Counted from the first letter of the stretch, positions 43,669 through 56,394 are shown. The stretch: 64,000 nucleotides of DNA from Charina bottae (GCA_023362775.1 JALMGJ010000016.1:4453001-4517000); one strand, 5' to 3'. A program made the numbers and translations. The notes: generated by a model from the letters alone, not told the origin.

Positions 43669-45697
43669 CGAATGCATGGTGTGAGTTTTCTCTTTAGGTA
43701 AGATCCACATACAGCATAAGAAAGACTTATTATGCATAAAGAAACTGCAAACTGTCAAAGGATGACGAACCTCAAGTGCCAGACTCATATTTCCAGATGC
43801 TTGGGGAATCAGGCAGAGATTTCAGACACATAACTAAGGCTGTGATTTAAAAAAAATATCCATCAATCGTTTTCAGGTGCCTCTTGATTCTCCTTTGTAA
43901 ATTACTATTTTCTCTCAGAAATGGTGCCATACATTCCCCCCCTCTTTACAGCTGGGAGAAGAAAGGCTCCTTGGAGAAGCCCATAATCAATAGGGAGTGG
44001 TAGCTGCAGTGTACCTGCGGGATGTGGCTGATTGGCAGTTTGTTCCAAGTTCCAGTCTTAGACTCTTGTAACGTCTTCCATACATCTATAGTGCAGACAG
44101 CTACTCTGATAGCTTTACTTTTCCTTATAATCTCCCAATTTGATCAGAAGACCCTCTCCTTCAGCTTGTCCTGAAATCCCCATGCTGCATCATTTTAGGT
44201 TTATACAAAAGGAAAAGCCTTCACAACATAGCAGCTATTGGGGGACACTTGGGATTACTACAGGGAATCCTTGTGTACTTACTCCCCACTCCTTGCAAAT
44301 GTGACCTTTTGCTCAAGATTAATGCCAATGTCTTTAGGGATAAAACTTCCATTGTGGGGAGATGAAGCAAGCACAAAGACATCCCTCTGATGATTGATTG
44401 GATTACACATTTCATCAATTCTGATCACTTTGAATGCAAGAAGAAGGGGATAGCATATTTTAAAGATAATCGTAATTTGTACAGAATTTGTGAATTTGTC
44501 TCTGGGTGAGGGGTTGACTCAGGAGCCCTTCTGAATAACCCACAATGGGTAGGGACAATATAAAAGTCCTCACTTTTTAGCCAGCCAGAGAGAGAGAAAA
44601 GTAAAACATTATTTTGAGTTTTTTCTTTCCATCTCTAACTAAAATCACTCAGGTTCTGAGCTGTTCACCTCCTTGTAAATTTTGCTTAATTCAGAGAGAA
44701 ACCTCTGAGCTATTTGAGGCCAGGTCTCCACAAAATGGACAGAGGCCTATTGAAGTCCTCCAATGAGTTGGAGTTGTGGTTATATTTTGATGAAATCTGC
44801 TTGGCCTTCCAGAAGCTGAACATAGTCCTTCCAGTACACTGATGTTTCCTTAGGCATCAAAAATGCAGACTTCTCACATCCTGGAGGCCACCAATACAGA
44901 TTTGGGTTTCACAGCCTGGAAGAGCCAGCTGGCTTTGCTTCAGTCCAGAAGAAGTGATTTACCAATGCCCCTCTAAACTGGTCTGAACTCCAACTCCAGA
45001 AGAACCATAGATTATAAAAGCCAAGGACCATGAAGAGGTACACCATCAAATAATGGTGAGCAGCTATTGTTATTCCCTCAACACTCTTAATTGTTTTAAA
45101 TGCTATTTACTTGATGATTGCTACTTTCCCCTTCACTTTCCATTGCCTGTTACTTCCCCCACTGAATGCTTTTCGATTTTTTATTGCTATTCCCTCAATA
45201 TGTTTGCTGCTCTGGGTTAATTCCCTCATTGAATATCATTTCCCCTATGATTGCTACTTTTTCCTTCATTGCAATTTCCCCTTGAGAAGGCTTCATTCTG
45301 TTATTCCTCAATAAAATATAGGCCACTAAATAAAAAACTTATTATTAACTTAAGTAATAATTAAATAGATTAGAAACAAATAAAATTTCAGCCAGATGTG
45401 ATCACAATTTTTGAATTTATAGACATTCTGGGATGCATATTTTTTTTAAATATCCTTTAAAGATCTCACACAGCTGACAGTGGACTTCAACCTCAGTCTC
45501 CTTGGTCTTAGCTTAATCCTTGCTTCATACTGGATATATTCACCATATAGTATGGACTATCACAAGAGGTTCAGTTATATCCAAAACTCTGAAAATACTA
45601 TTAGTCATATCCATTAATTAAAAAAAATACTATGAGAATATATAGTATGATGCTTCAAAAATCCAAGAAATTGTAATACGTGGGGGATGGAGAGAAG
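43669..45697. other. Unassigned noncoding sequence
   Basis: No confident feature. A TATA-like CAATATAAAAG near 44559 and an AATAAAATATAG near 45310 might belong to an old LTR element, and TGATTGCTACTTT occurs twice (45114 and 45249), but I cannot support a call. Confidence 0.4.
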
Positions 45698-45900
45698 GGT
45701 GCCTCCAAGTCAGTCATGACTCCTGTTTACTACATGGAGAAGTCCATGCAGCTTTCTTGTCAGCATCTTTGGAAGTGGTTTGCCATTGCCTTCTTCCTGG
45801 GGTTGAGAGAGAGTGACTGGCCCAAGGTCACCCAGCTGGCTTTGGGCCTAAGGCGGGACTAGAACTCACACTCTCCCACTGCAGTGAAAAACAGTGCTTG
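45698..45900 (-). mobile_element. tRNA-derived squamate SINE, partial
   Basis: Inverted copy: CCTCCAAGTCAGTCATGACT, GTGGTTTGCCATTGCC, GACTGGCCCAAGGTCACCCA, GCTGGCTTTG and GGACTAGAACTCACA. The 5' (right) tRNA end is decayed. Confidence 0.82.
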
Positions 45901-47174
45901 CTGAGAAGTGTTAGCCTAATCAGAGTATGCCATTCCTGGCCAATCTGGGAACAGAACAGCAACCAAAGGGATCTCAGTTATTGGTCAGCCCCCCTGCCCC
46001 AACACCCAGCCACCTCCAAAATAAAAGAAAGTAAATTGAAAGCATCTTGTTCATCTACTATAGTGGCATACCTTATGGTATGAGAATTCTATTTTTGACC
46101 TCTACGTCCCCCTCTTGGGAGATCAAGATCTGGGAGGCTGGCTGAATCAGACATCTCATCCAGTGGCCACACAGACTGTCTTGTACAAACCAGTGGAGTG
46201 AAGGACAGCTGCATCTGGAGTTGCATATGGAGCAGCCAACAGAAGTTGCAGATGCTTTTTTGTTTGTTTATTTGTTTTTGCAAAGAGAGAACAGAAGTTC
46301 TCTGTATGCAAAAAAAAAAAGGATTTGCAACTCCAGTAATAGGAATACAGGACTAAAAGTGATGGAGAGGCCATAGAGATGAAATTGACTCATCACCAGA
46401 AGATTCAATCCACTCTGTGAGCAGGCTGAAACCTACAGCTGGCAATGCCCCAAGAGTCCTAAGAGCTATAAGACATAGTTATTTTTATTATGTAAATCTA
46501 GCAGCAGCAGCAGCAGAAAAAAGAAATAATTTTTACAGAGCAACTGGCTACAGAAAAGCTCGTAGCTCTGATGACCTGCTGGGCCTTATACTATTTAGAG
46601 TGTTCTTTACAGCTGTTCTTTAGAACTCTGAGACATGTGGGTTGGGAAAATAAATCCATTTTTTAAAATCTCTAATTCATTTCCACAATTTTTACCTCTT
46701 CTGAAATGGATAAAACTCACCTTTAAAAGCAGGGGGAACAGAGAGGAGAAATGAAAAGGATTGTTTTGACACAGGACTAGAACAGCTGGAATCTGGAAAT
46801 GTATGAATGCTAAAATCCTGGATTTCAGAACTGTTTTATCAGGCAATCCACCAAAGCAAGCAAGAATCATTGCCAGAATGCAGTGAATTGTTTAAACACA
46901 AAAGAAGGAGGGAGAGAGAAAGAAGAACCTGATACAAATGTAAGTAAGAACAAGCCCTGCTGGATTCAATTAAACTTGCTTTAAAATTTAGAGGCTTGCT
47001 CTATATATCCTAACTGCTTAGCTTCCTTTCTTCCTTCTTCTTTTCTGTTTTAAAGGATGAAAATCCCAAGTCCTCTTTTCAGTTAAATCACAGGAGTAAC
47101 TCCACTTCTTCTAGGACCTCCAGATTTGTATTAAAAAGAAGCATCCACCTATAACTGCCAGATTTCAGCTTGAT

Positions 47175-47226
<52 letters not shown>

Positions 47227-47839
47227 ACAGTTTTCACTTAATTTTCACTGATTTCAGGTAGGTCTGAAACTAGGGTTGGCAAATCTGGATTGCAAAAATT
47301 GGATGAAAACTATGGCATCAAGAAGCTAGCACTTTCTGAATCTCTCTGCAGCCATATAGTCATTGTCAATTTTTTTGCAGACCAGATCTGGTAGTCCTGC
47401 TAAAACCGTGCAAGTCAATCATAATATGCTTCTTGAAGTGATATCCATTGAGATTTACTTCTGGGTAAGTATGCTTAGGCTACAACCAAGTGTAGAATTA
47501 CATTGCATGCATTGCAGCTTTAAATTCAAATAATCTTGTTTTCTCTTTTCTAAAATATTTAAAACTTTGCCAAGATTTGGAAACTGAATACCATGAAAAC
47601 AGGATTCAAATTTCTAGCATGCTTAGGCCAAAACCACATTTGATCAGCACTAAAACAAAGTAGATTATCACAAATTACTTACTACTTACTTACTTATCCA
47701 TATTTTCCTCCTATCTTAGAAAATATATGCTTTTCAGGAGAATCAGAAGCCTAACTTAGAATACAGTATATCTAAGCCCAGATTGTTCAGCAGCTGCGCT
47801 CTTTCAAGCAGTTTCAGACACAATCTCAGATTCAGATCG
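45901..47839. other. Unassigned sequence with short simple repeats
   Basis: No gene recognised. Contains (AGC)n at about 46500-46516 and an (ATC)n array at 47177-47224. Confidence 0.5.
47177..47224. repeat. (ATC)n microsatellite
   Basis: Sixteen uninterrupted ATC units. Confidence 0.95.
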
Positions 47840-48340
47840 ATGTCTATAAAATGGGAATTGATTGACTGTTGATTGTGTGACATCAAGTAAGTATTGATTA
47901 CTAGCAACCACGTAGATATTCTTCAGAATGATTTGTCCCCAACTTGGTCCTTCAGGTCTCCCAATGATGCACCCATCACTATTGTAATCAAGTTATTCCA
48001 ACTTGTTGATGGTTGTCCTCTTCTTCTCTTTCCTTTCACCTTTCCTATCATTTCTCAAAGGAGCTAGGTCTCCACATAATGTGTCCAAAATATAGTAATG
48101 TGAATCTCGACAATTTTGTCTTAACTGGATTGATTTGTTTTGTGACCCATTTGTTTGTTCTCTTGGCTGCCCATGGTATCTTCAAGAGTTTTATCCAACA
48201 CCAAAGCTCAAAAATATCAATACTCTTTCTATCCTGTGCAACCTTTGCATCCATAGAGGGAAAACCATTGCCTGAATAGTTCTGATCCTTGTCAGTATAG
48301 GCATACCACTAGACTGGATTTTGATGTTGAGGTCCATAAA
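47840..48340 (-). mobile_element. BovB LINE 3' fragment
   Basis: The minus-strand peptide SIDIFELWCWIKLLKIPWAA, followed by KRTNKWV and LLYFGHIMWRPSSFEK, is the end region of the BovB reverse transcriptase. Similarity runs on to the left through the KRRRGQPSTSWN-like region to about 47840, with stops. It is a paralogue of the 3' third of 4969-6988 in inverted orientation. Confidence 0.82.
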
Positions 48341-48428
48341 TATTTAACTTTAGAGAAGAACTCTACTTTAAAAATTGGTGGCAAAATGCTCTGTTGGAAA
48401 CTGTGGGCAGAATCTGGAATAGTTACTT

Positions 48429-48439
48429 TAAATCAATTA
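48429..48439. repeat. SINE target-site duplication (11 bp)
   Basis: TAAATCAATTA, identical to 48780-48790. Confidence 0.82.
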
Positions 48440-48440
48440 G

Positions 48441-48760
48441 CTAAAGGTAAAGGTTTTCCCCTGCACAGTCGTGTCTGACTCTAGGGGCCGGTGCTCATCT
48501 CTGTTTGTTATCCAAAGAGCCAGCGCTGTCCGAAGACGCTTCTGCAGTCATGTGGCCAGCATGACGCACGCGGAACACTGTTACCATCCCACTGAAGTGG
48601 TACCTATTTATCTACTTGCATTTGCATGCTTTCAAATTGCTAGGTTGGCAAGAGCTGGGGCGAGTGCGGGAGCTCATTCCGTCATGCGGTGCTCGGGTGT
48701 CGAACCGCCAACCTTCCGATCAACAAGCCTGGCATCTTAACCACTGAGTCATTGTGCCCC
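48441..48760 (-). mobile_element. BovB-tailed tRNA SINE (Sauria type)
   Basis: Nearly complete inverted copy, from the AAAGGTAAAGGTTTTCCCCT tail to the tRNA head complement CTTAACCACTGAGTCATTGT. Between the head and the right TSD lie about 19 bases of TTATAATTATAATTATAATT that belong to neither. Confidence 0.93.
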
Positions 48761-48934
48761 TTATAATTATAATTATAATTAAATCAATTACTTTGCAATT
48801 ATTATTTTATTATTTTAAGGATTTTTTTCTCAACTTCAAACAGAATTTTGCCTCCCTAATCCAGAACAGTGACAATACAATCAACTCAAGCATATTTGAG
48901 GGACCTCTTGTCTCCCATAGCATCTTCCCTGTCA

Positions 48935-49200
48935 ATTTGATTGTGCAAGGTTGGCACTCTTCAGGTTCCTTCGATTAAACAATGTCACCTATTGGGAAGT
49001 ACACCTTCTCTGTTGCAGCCCCTGCCCTCTGGAACGAGGTTCCCCCTGAGATCCTGATGGCCCCTACTCTTTGGCGAGGGAGAGAGAGACCCCTTGCTTC
49101 ATTCCATCTGGTCTATTGTTGCCATCTTCTATTAGTTTTATTGTAATTTCTTTGTTTGATTGTTGCGAGCCACCAGAGTTGTTGGGAGTCAGGTGATGTA
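48935..49200 (+). mobile_element. L2-like LINE 3' end
   Basis: Plus-strand words of the L2 3' end: TTCGATTAAACAATGTCACC, CCTTCTCTGTTGCAGCCCCT, GCCCTCTGGAACGAGGTTCC, CCCTGAGATC, and the terminal GAGTTGTTGGGAGTCAGG. Followed by ATGGCA and CAA simple repeats. Confidence 0.75.
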
Positions 49201-49202
49201 CA

Positions 49203-49254
49203 ATGGCAATGGCAATGGCAATGGCAATTGGCAACAAAAACAACAACAACAACA
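49203..49254. repeat. (ATGGCA)n and (CAA)n repeats
   Basis: Four ATGGCA units and then six CAA units at the L2 tail. Confidence 0.88.
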
Positions 49255-49369
49255 ATTTTGATGGCTCCGTACAGACAAGATCCTTTGACTGCTTCCAAAA
49301 ACCTTAGGTGCTTTAATCTCTGAAGAACTCAATGCCTGAAACTAAACCCAAATTGTATGTGTGTCAAAT

Positions 49370-49371
<2 letters not shown>

Positions 49372-49419
<48 letters not shown>
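49372..49419. repeat. (GT)n microsatellite
   Basis: Twenty-four uninterrupted GT units. Confidence 0.96.
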
Positions 49420-49420
<1 letters not shown>

Positions 49421-49922
49421 TATTAATGACATTTATAGCTCATGGACTAAAGAACTGGAACATCTAATAATGTTCAGTCCCACAATGGTTGCAGGTCTTT
49501 AAAAAAGTCCAGTTGGTTTCATGGGATATAAGATTAAAATTCAATCATTAAAATTTTGAGTCAGCTGGACACCTCAAAGAATATATTTGAAGAATGGATG
49601 TCAGTTTATCTTTATCTTCAGTGATGTTACAAAATTGAGGGGTCATTAACTCATTTGATTTTGTCTTGTGAGTCATTGATATCTTTCTGGAATAATATTT
49701 TAACATACATAAATAGATTTATGGGGAAATATTTCAATAATAATAATAATTTATTAAAACTGCATGGTGCCTGAAAGATGCTGAAGTTATGTTTTATGTC
49801 CCCAAACTCTGAAATGTGATTATTTTAATTATTATCGTTATTATTTAGATTTGTTAAAGCCACCCACTCCAAATGATTTTTGAGGAATTATGGCCCAAGA
49901 ATGGTGTGTGTTATTGCTAAGA

Positions 49923-50182
49923 CATAGCTTTCCAAACTGTGTGTCACAACACTTTAGTGTGTCACAACACACAGTTTGGTGTGTTGCAACACAACCCAGA
50001 AGCATCAGCGGGGACGTGCACGGCAGCAGCGGCGCACCATCAGCGCTTCCGTGTTTTAGCAAAGACTGCCGCCGTGCACGCCGCCCCTGCTGCGTGCCCC
50101 CCGTGCCACCGCTGTGCACGCCCACGCTGCCACCCCTGCCGCCGTTGGTGTGTCACCAACGGCGGTACTTTGGAAAGCACTG
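49923..50182. mobile_element. Small hAT element (260 bp)
   Basis: Terminal repeats CATAGCTTTCCAAA and the complement of CAGTGCTTTCCAAA. The subterminal GTGTGTCACAACAC words match the 28642-28902 element. Exact 8-bp TSD TGCTAAGA at 49915-49922 and 50183-50190. The GC-rich interior differs from the other copy. Confidence 0.9.
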
Positions 50183-50190
50183 TGCTAAGA

Positions 50191-50760
50191 AAATTTATTT
50201 TTTTTTAAAGTCGTATTACTCCCAATATTAAGGACTGAATTCAAGAGATATGCAATTTATTTGTTTTTGAAAAGGCAATTTCATTTACCAATTTAAAAAA
50301 AATGATGCAATACATATTTTCATTTGGCACAGATTTCACGACATTTTACAGTAACTGAATATTTTTATTCATTCTCTGCAATCTAGACATTTCAAAATAT
50401 TGTTTAATATTTGACAAATATAAGATACGATTACATAGTTGTTGTTCTATCTTATTTATGTTTAGTTTGTTATTGCTTTCTGGGTATTTTTTTTCCTTTG
50501 TATTTTTTTACATTTTGCTTTTGATTTTTTTGTGTGTAAAACTTGTTAAAATAAATCAAATCAAATGTTAAACAAAACAAACAAAAATAAAAACAGCACC
50601 ATTCTGTGTTTTGCATGTCCTGGGTAGTAAATACCATTATCTCCTGACTGAAAGTGTCCAATTCCAATCTATTTCAATTCATTGATGCCTAAGACATCAA
50701 CGTGTAGTTGATTTATTTCATCTTTCTCTGTGTTGAGCTTCCCCATGTCCTTGAGATCCT
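50191..50760. other. Unassigned AT-rich sequence
   Basis: No recognisable feature. Confidence 0.5.
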
Positions 50761-51125
50761 TGTTCTAATGTGAATCCTGCCATTTGTCTTTGTAGAGTTA
50801 GAATGTGTGATGTGGGGAGGGGTAAGGTGCCAGGTGCAGAGCTGTGTCTAACACCAGAGACTGTGGAACGCATCGTCAAGGTTGTCCACCTGCAAGAGCT
50901 GGAGGGGGCCGAGTACAGAGTGTGAAAGTAACAGACATTGACATCATGGGCGTGAAGAAATTGGTGCACAGGGGGGAGAGCTAAGTTGGAGAGTTTGGCG
51001 GGAAACCATCATTCGGATCTTTGGGAGTTCTTTGATTTACATGTATCCTTAATAAAGCTTATTCTGCATTTCAATGAAGAGCATGAAGAAGTGTTTATTG
51101 GGGCATTGAAGTCAGGGTCATTACA
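50761..51125 (+). mobile_element. Solo LTR related to the 15-21 kb gypsy element
   Basis: Shares with the gypsy LTR the blocks GAATCCTGCCATT, GTTTGGCGGGAA, ACATGTATCCTTAATAAAGC, TTCTGCATTTCAATGAA and GAAGTGTTTATTGGG, in the same order and spacing. The U3 in between is diverged. AATAAA is present. The left end is less certain: TG at 50761, or a TSD CTTGT that would put the start at 50764. No gag or pol lies nearby. Confidence 0.82.
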
Positions 51126-52479
51126 CTTGTGCCCAATTAATTTCTGTCTTTGCAGTTTCAGATTCTTCTTTCCAGCATGGCAACACCAGCAACCATATGT
51201 CCTAGTCTCGTTGCATCATAAATAATTATCCCCAGCAATTCCTCAATAGAATGTTGAATGCCATCCAACCTGAGGGGGCCATAATCTGGCACTATATGGT
51301 TAATCACTTTATCTTGCCTATCCATGTGGTTTTCTTAGTGAAATACAGGAGTGCTTTCCCACTGCCTTCTCCCATGCAATATGAAATGATACATTTGCTG
51401 TTGTCACTAACGTGATCATCTACCTCCAGCATCTTCTTATATTACTGCTGTCTGATACAGGTACCTGCTTGCTTTAGCTGGGCAGCTGCTATGACCTTTG
51501 TGGTGCCTACATTGATATAATGCTGAAAAATGCTCATTAGGCTAAACTAAATTCTTCCTAGTATATAATTAATAATCTGTATAATCATTAAAATGTTCTG
51601 TTTGAATAAAGTTTCAAAGCACCCAGTCGACATTCTTAAGTAGGTCATGTAGCTTTCAACTAGCTTGCTAAAAATGGAAAAACTACAATGTTTCTTGTAG
51701 GTAGAATGTGTTTTCTGTACACACCTGCCAGGAGTGGAATTTTCCTCTTTAGTCTGTATGTTTGTGACTATTTTTTTTTAATTGCTTAAGTATAAATGAC
51801 AAATACAACCTCAGAATGGTGCTGTTTGCTAGAGCCCTGTGTATGCTTAGGGGACAAGGAATAGACCTGCAGTTGGAGTAAATAAACTGGTGTAGAAATC
51901 TACCTTCAGGCCTTTAGGTCAGTTTTTGGTTACATCACCATCATGCCATGGATGTCTTTGCTGGAAGTATATATTCTTGGCATAAACTCCTGGCATTCTT
52001 TGCTCATCCCTCCCAGGAACATCACCCTCCCACAACATCACCCTACATAGCAGGACTCGGAGGTGGGAGGGTGTAAAATGGGAATGTACTTATAAATTCA
52101 CAAGGATATTATGACAGTGTCATAATAGTGTACACTTTGCAAATTATGCAACCTACACAATTTTATAGGCCAGTTACGCCAGTACGATAAGTCTTCTGAT
52201 TGACAGTGCATAATCCAGTCAATCAAATTTGTGACTAGAGTTGTCAGAACTGAGAGGATTTTCTCTGAATACAGTAAATCCTGAATATAATGAATCTCAG
52301 TTTCACAGGCTCTGAATGCAACAGACAAAATCTACGTGTTTGCTTCTGTGCACTCATAAAATCATTCCTGTTATTTAACACATGCATGAACTAGATACAA
52401 CACATAAAACACTCATGCATAAAATCCAATTCTGATTTTATGCATGTGTAAAATATGCAATATGCAAAATATGCAAGCA
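51126..52479. other. Mostly unassigned; weak LTR-like block
   Basis: Between 51647 and 51935 a TGTAG..GGTTACA block with AATAAA near 51884 resembles an LTR. No TSD was found, so it is not called separately. The remainder shows nothing. Confidence 0.35.
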
Positions 52480-52493
52480 TAATATCCCATGCA
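52480..52493. repeat. SINE target-site duplication (14 bp)
   Basis: TAATATCCCATGCA, identical to 52825-52838. Confidence 0.92.
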
Positions 52494-52824
52494 AGGGGCG
52501 TGGTGGCTCAGCGGGTAAGACGCCAGGCTTGTCGATCGGAAGATCGCAAGTTCGGAGGTTCGAATCCCTAGCCCTGCGTGCGGAGTGAGCTCCCGCACTA
52601 GCTCCAGCTCTTGCCAACCTAGCAATTCGAAAGCATGCAAATGCAAGTAGATGAATAGGTACCACTTCGGTGGGTAGGTAACAGCGTTCCGCGTGCGTCA
52701 TGCCAGCCACATGACCGTGGAAGCATCTTCGGACAACGCTGGCTCTTCGGCTAACAAATGGAGATGAGCACCAGCCCCTAGAGTCAGACACGACTGTACA
52801 AATGTGTGGGGGGAACCTTTACCT
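52494..52824 (+). mobile_element. BovB-tailed tRNA SINE (Sauria type), full length
   Basis: Best-preserved SINE in the window: head GGGGCGTGGTGGCTCAGCGG with a good A box, a GGTTCGAATCC B box at about 52558, the conserved body, and tail GAGTCAGACACGACTGTACA ending CCTTTACCT. Exact 14-bp TSD. The intact B box and TSD suggest a younger insertion than its relatives. Confidence 0.94.
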
Positions 52825-52838
52825 TAATATCCCATGCA

Positions 52839-55800
52839 GATTTAATGGACATTCTGCTTTAACAGACATGCTTTCCCCATTCTGTTACTCCATTAAATTG
52901 AGGGTTTACTATATATATTTTTTCTGAAGCTATGTGCCATATTCCCTGCATCCTAACCAAAATGCATCTTGGGAAAATGGCACACATAATGGTTCTGTTT
53001 TCCATTGCCATGCACAGTTAATACAAAGCTCCGTTAAACCAGTGTTATTTGGAAGAGAATAGTTAGAGGTTCCTATTTATAATCCCATTCTATTAACTGG
53101 AAGAAAACAACAAATTTAGTCTAGTACTGATATTTGAGTTCAGAACTGTCAAGGGTAAAAATGGACCAAAGGGGGTCTATTATAAATTCAAATCTGCAAT
53201 ATATGCTCTTCCACTCAGGATCTGCAAATTCATACAGTAGGTATGAACAGGAGGCTTGTGCTGCTGAAGTGACAAGTTTTTATGTTTGGTCTTTATTATT
53301 TGTTTATTGTGTCGTTTTTATATGCACTTAATTGTTGTTTACTGATGACGTATGCCACCCTGAGGTGTGTGTTGAGTGGGCAGCTACAGCATATAAATTG
53401 AACTAATAAATGCATAATAATACAAATGGAATGCCTGATCTGCTGACTCAGCCAAGGCAGAAGAGCAAGGTTGCCAACATTTATGCCATTTATAACCTGA
53501 TATAATTTAGATTATTAATACTCCTGCTAGACATGGGGCTGCCATGATACCCTTCTTTTAGCTTCCGTATTTTTAGGGCACTTTTTCCGTACTTTTAGCA
53601 CACAAAGCTTCATATCTTCAGTACAAATTATTAGGGTTCTCAGTTCAAGCCATGAAGTCCATTTCAAAAGACACAGAAGAAGATAGCAAAGCAGTAACTA
53701 CAAAAGTGAAGTAGCTGCAAAAATAAAATACTGCATAAAGTAGTGTCTGTTACCATCCTTCAAAACAAGCAAGTATTAACCCTGAAACATAAACAAATGT
53801 TTGAAATAGAAGACACATTCTTCCCACACACTCTGTCTTTCTAGTCATATTTGCTTTTTCTGCAAAGCATCCCCATGGATCGGGGAATCAAGGTCACACA
53901 TGTCTGCCTTCTCACTGGTTCACATCTCCTTGATGGAGAGAATCTTTAATTGGTACAAATAAACCAGTGCACACTGCTCTAATAGCTTATGATCTTCATT
54001 CAACACAAACATATTCGTTTTGCCAAATTAGGATTTCATGCTATCATCCTTTTGATGTTGAACTGTAGTTATGTAAGTACTGTTTCTATGAGGCAACTTA
54101 TAAACATAAATACATCAGCCCGTAGGGAATAACCAGCAGGTAAATGTACTAAGGTTACTTCTACATTAATGTGTGACACCATTTTGGATCGGTCTGAATC
54201 TGATTGATTTCATATTGTTGACTGTTTTGTCAGTGGTTTATTTTTTTCCCCATTAGCATTACCTTACTTCCAATCTCATGGGCTCCAGCTAGCCATTCTT
54301 CCCACCTAAGGTTCAATGTCCCAAAGGCTGTGTTTGCATGTATGCATTATTTAAAATTTCTCTCTTCCACTTCAGCAATTCAAGCACTGTAGAAATATGC
54401 AACAATGGTCACAGCATTCAGGAACAGAATCTAGTTTTGAAATTGCTGGCATGCTATCATTTCTCACTCATAGTTTACAGGAACTTTTAAATGAAACAAA
54501 GGAATGGTGGTAAGTCAGCTAAGAAGCTTTTGTAGGATTTCAGTGCCTTTGTTTTCATCATTTTGCCCTCAATCTTCCCTTGAATAGATATACATTTAAG
54601 CAACATCTCAGGGTTTTTTTAAATTTTTCTTTGCAAACCTATACATGTTCTGGAAAACAAGGAGGAAGCTAAGCAATTTCTTCTTTACAGTGATGGGCAA
54701 GGAATTGATGGGATTTTTGTTACTCCATGACCAGTGGTAACTTGGGGAGCAGGATGCTGATTGGATGTTGTTCTTTGACTCTCCTATTGGTTAGCTAGAG
54801 GGAAAGAGGGTAAGTATTGATTGGCATGCTGCTTTCTCTATGTGTTCTCTATTTTGAGGGCAGCAGAATTGAATATGATTGTGGGTCAGATTCAAATTAC
54901 TTTCTGAGGGATTGAAGGGTGAATATGCTGCTGGTGTAGAAGTGCCCTAAGTATAGTCTTTTATGTCACATAGAGCTCATCCACACAGCTTCCTTGCCCT
55001 GGCTTGACAACACACCACTTACCATTCACTGAGGACATGGAGTCAAATGGAGCCTCCATCTTGTTGCTAGCTCACTGATGAGGCAGACCTGAAAATATTG
55101 CATATTGTTTCCTGCAGAGGCACCAACATTACCAGCTTCAGCAATGCTGAGGTGCAGGAGAAGGTAGGATTTAGGGGAACAATTTTTCTGTTTGCATACT
55201 TTTCTCCCATCTCAAAGACCAGAGGAAAGCTTGTTGGTGTTGCTGTGTGGGTAAGCTTTTAATAAACACCACCAAATTCAATGGAACTTTCTTCAAGATA
55301 ATTGTTTTTAAGACTGTAGCCTTAGTGCATGTGTGACTAAAGCTTTTTTTTCCCATCTGATCCAGTTAGCCTTTCATGTCACAGCACAGAGTTGAGGCCC
55401 AGATGACAGTTTTGATCAGAGAATGTTGAAATTGTTTTAGTCATAAATGTGTAAACATGGTTACTTTTCATTTCATCTGTCTTGATTCTGATATCATGCT
55501 TTGCTGATCATGCTATGGTTTATGGGTCAAACATTCTATAACCAGATAGCAAATAATTTGGAATATTTTTAACTTATATTGGTCGTTATAATTATTTAAT
55601 TTGCCACCTGGTGTTTGGGATTGCCTGACAGTTGTTCCAATCTCTGGTGGCATTTTGGAGGACCAAAATTTGCCAAGGGATTACATCACCATGTAGAACT
55701 TGCCCAACAAAACTTGTGGAACAGATGGAGCTATAGTTCAAGTAAAAAAGGACAGCTGGTGGGAGTGAGCCATAAACTGCCAACAAGGGCTACAAAACCA

Positions 55801-56184
55801 GCAATTCTCCCAATTTAGCTTTTGATTATCTAAGTTTCTCTAAAAATAAGATTAATCTGACAGTGCTGACTTATATAATTGGAAGTAATGTCTGCTTGTT
55901 TCACCTCTCATTCTGTTTTACTTCTTAGATCTAAAACCCGATGCAATTTTTCCCAAAGATATATGATTGAGTCTAGATAGCAGGTCTGTCTTACAACTAG
56001 TTTGTGTGTATTGTGGCCCACCAGAATAAGTTTATGCATGTATCTGAATATCACAGGGAACAACTCAAACAAGTTCCTGCAGCTAAATATTATGGCTGTG
56101 CATGCTCCCAAAATAACTTGGAAGGGTTTGGGACCTTGTAGCAGATCAGCACCCCTCCACTGTTGTTTACAACAGAGCAAATGT
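52839..56184. other. Unassigned noncoding sequence
   Basis: No repeat family, exon or RNA gene recognised over 3.3 kb. Confidence 0.45.
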
Positions 56185-56394
56185 GGAAGGAGAAGGAGAA
56201 GGAGAGGGAGAGGGAGAGGGAGAGGGAGAAGGAGAAGGAGAGGGAGAGGGAGAGGGAGAGGGAGAGGGAGAGGGAGAGGGAGAGGGAGGAGGAGAAGAAG
56301 AGGGAGAGGGAGAGGGAGAGGGAGGAGAAGGAGAAGGAGAAGGAGAAGGAGAAGGAGAAGGAGAAGGAGAAGGAGAAGGAGAAGTCTTCACTGC
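56185..56394. repeat. Polypurine (GGAGAA / GGGAGA)n array
   Basis: About 210 bases of uninterrupted purine on the plus strand, arranged as GGAGAA blocks at both ends and GGGAGA blocks in the middle. Open frames through it (poly-Glu/Gly or poly-Ser/Pro) are artefacts. Confidence 0.96.

Noticed and set aside
44540..45330. Possible LTR element with TATA-like and AATAAA signals
   Set aside because: No TG..CA ends, no duplication and no coding sequence. The spacing is too long for one LTR.
51647..51935. LTR-like block ending GGTTACA
   Set aside because: It has AATAAA and TG..CA-like ends but no target-site duplication or clear promoter, so it was noted only within the surrounding unassigned entry.
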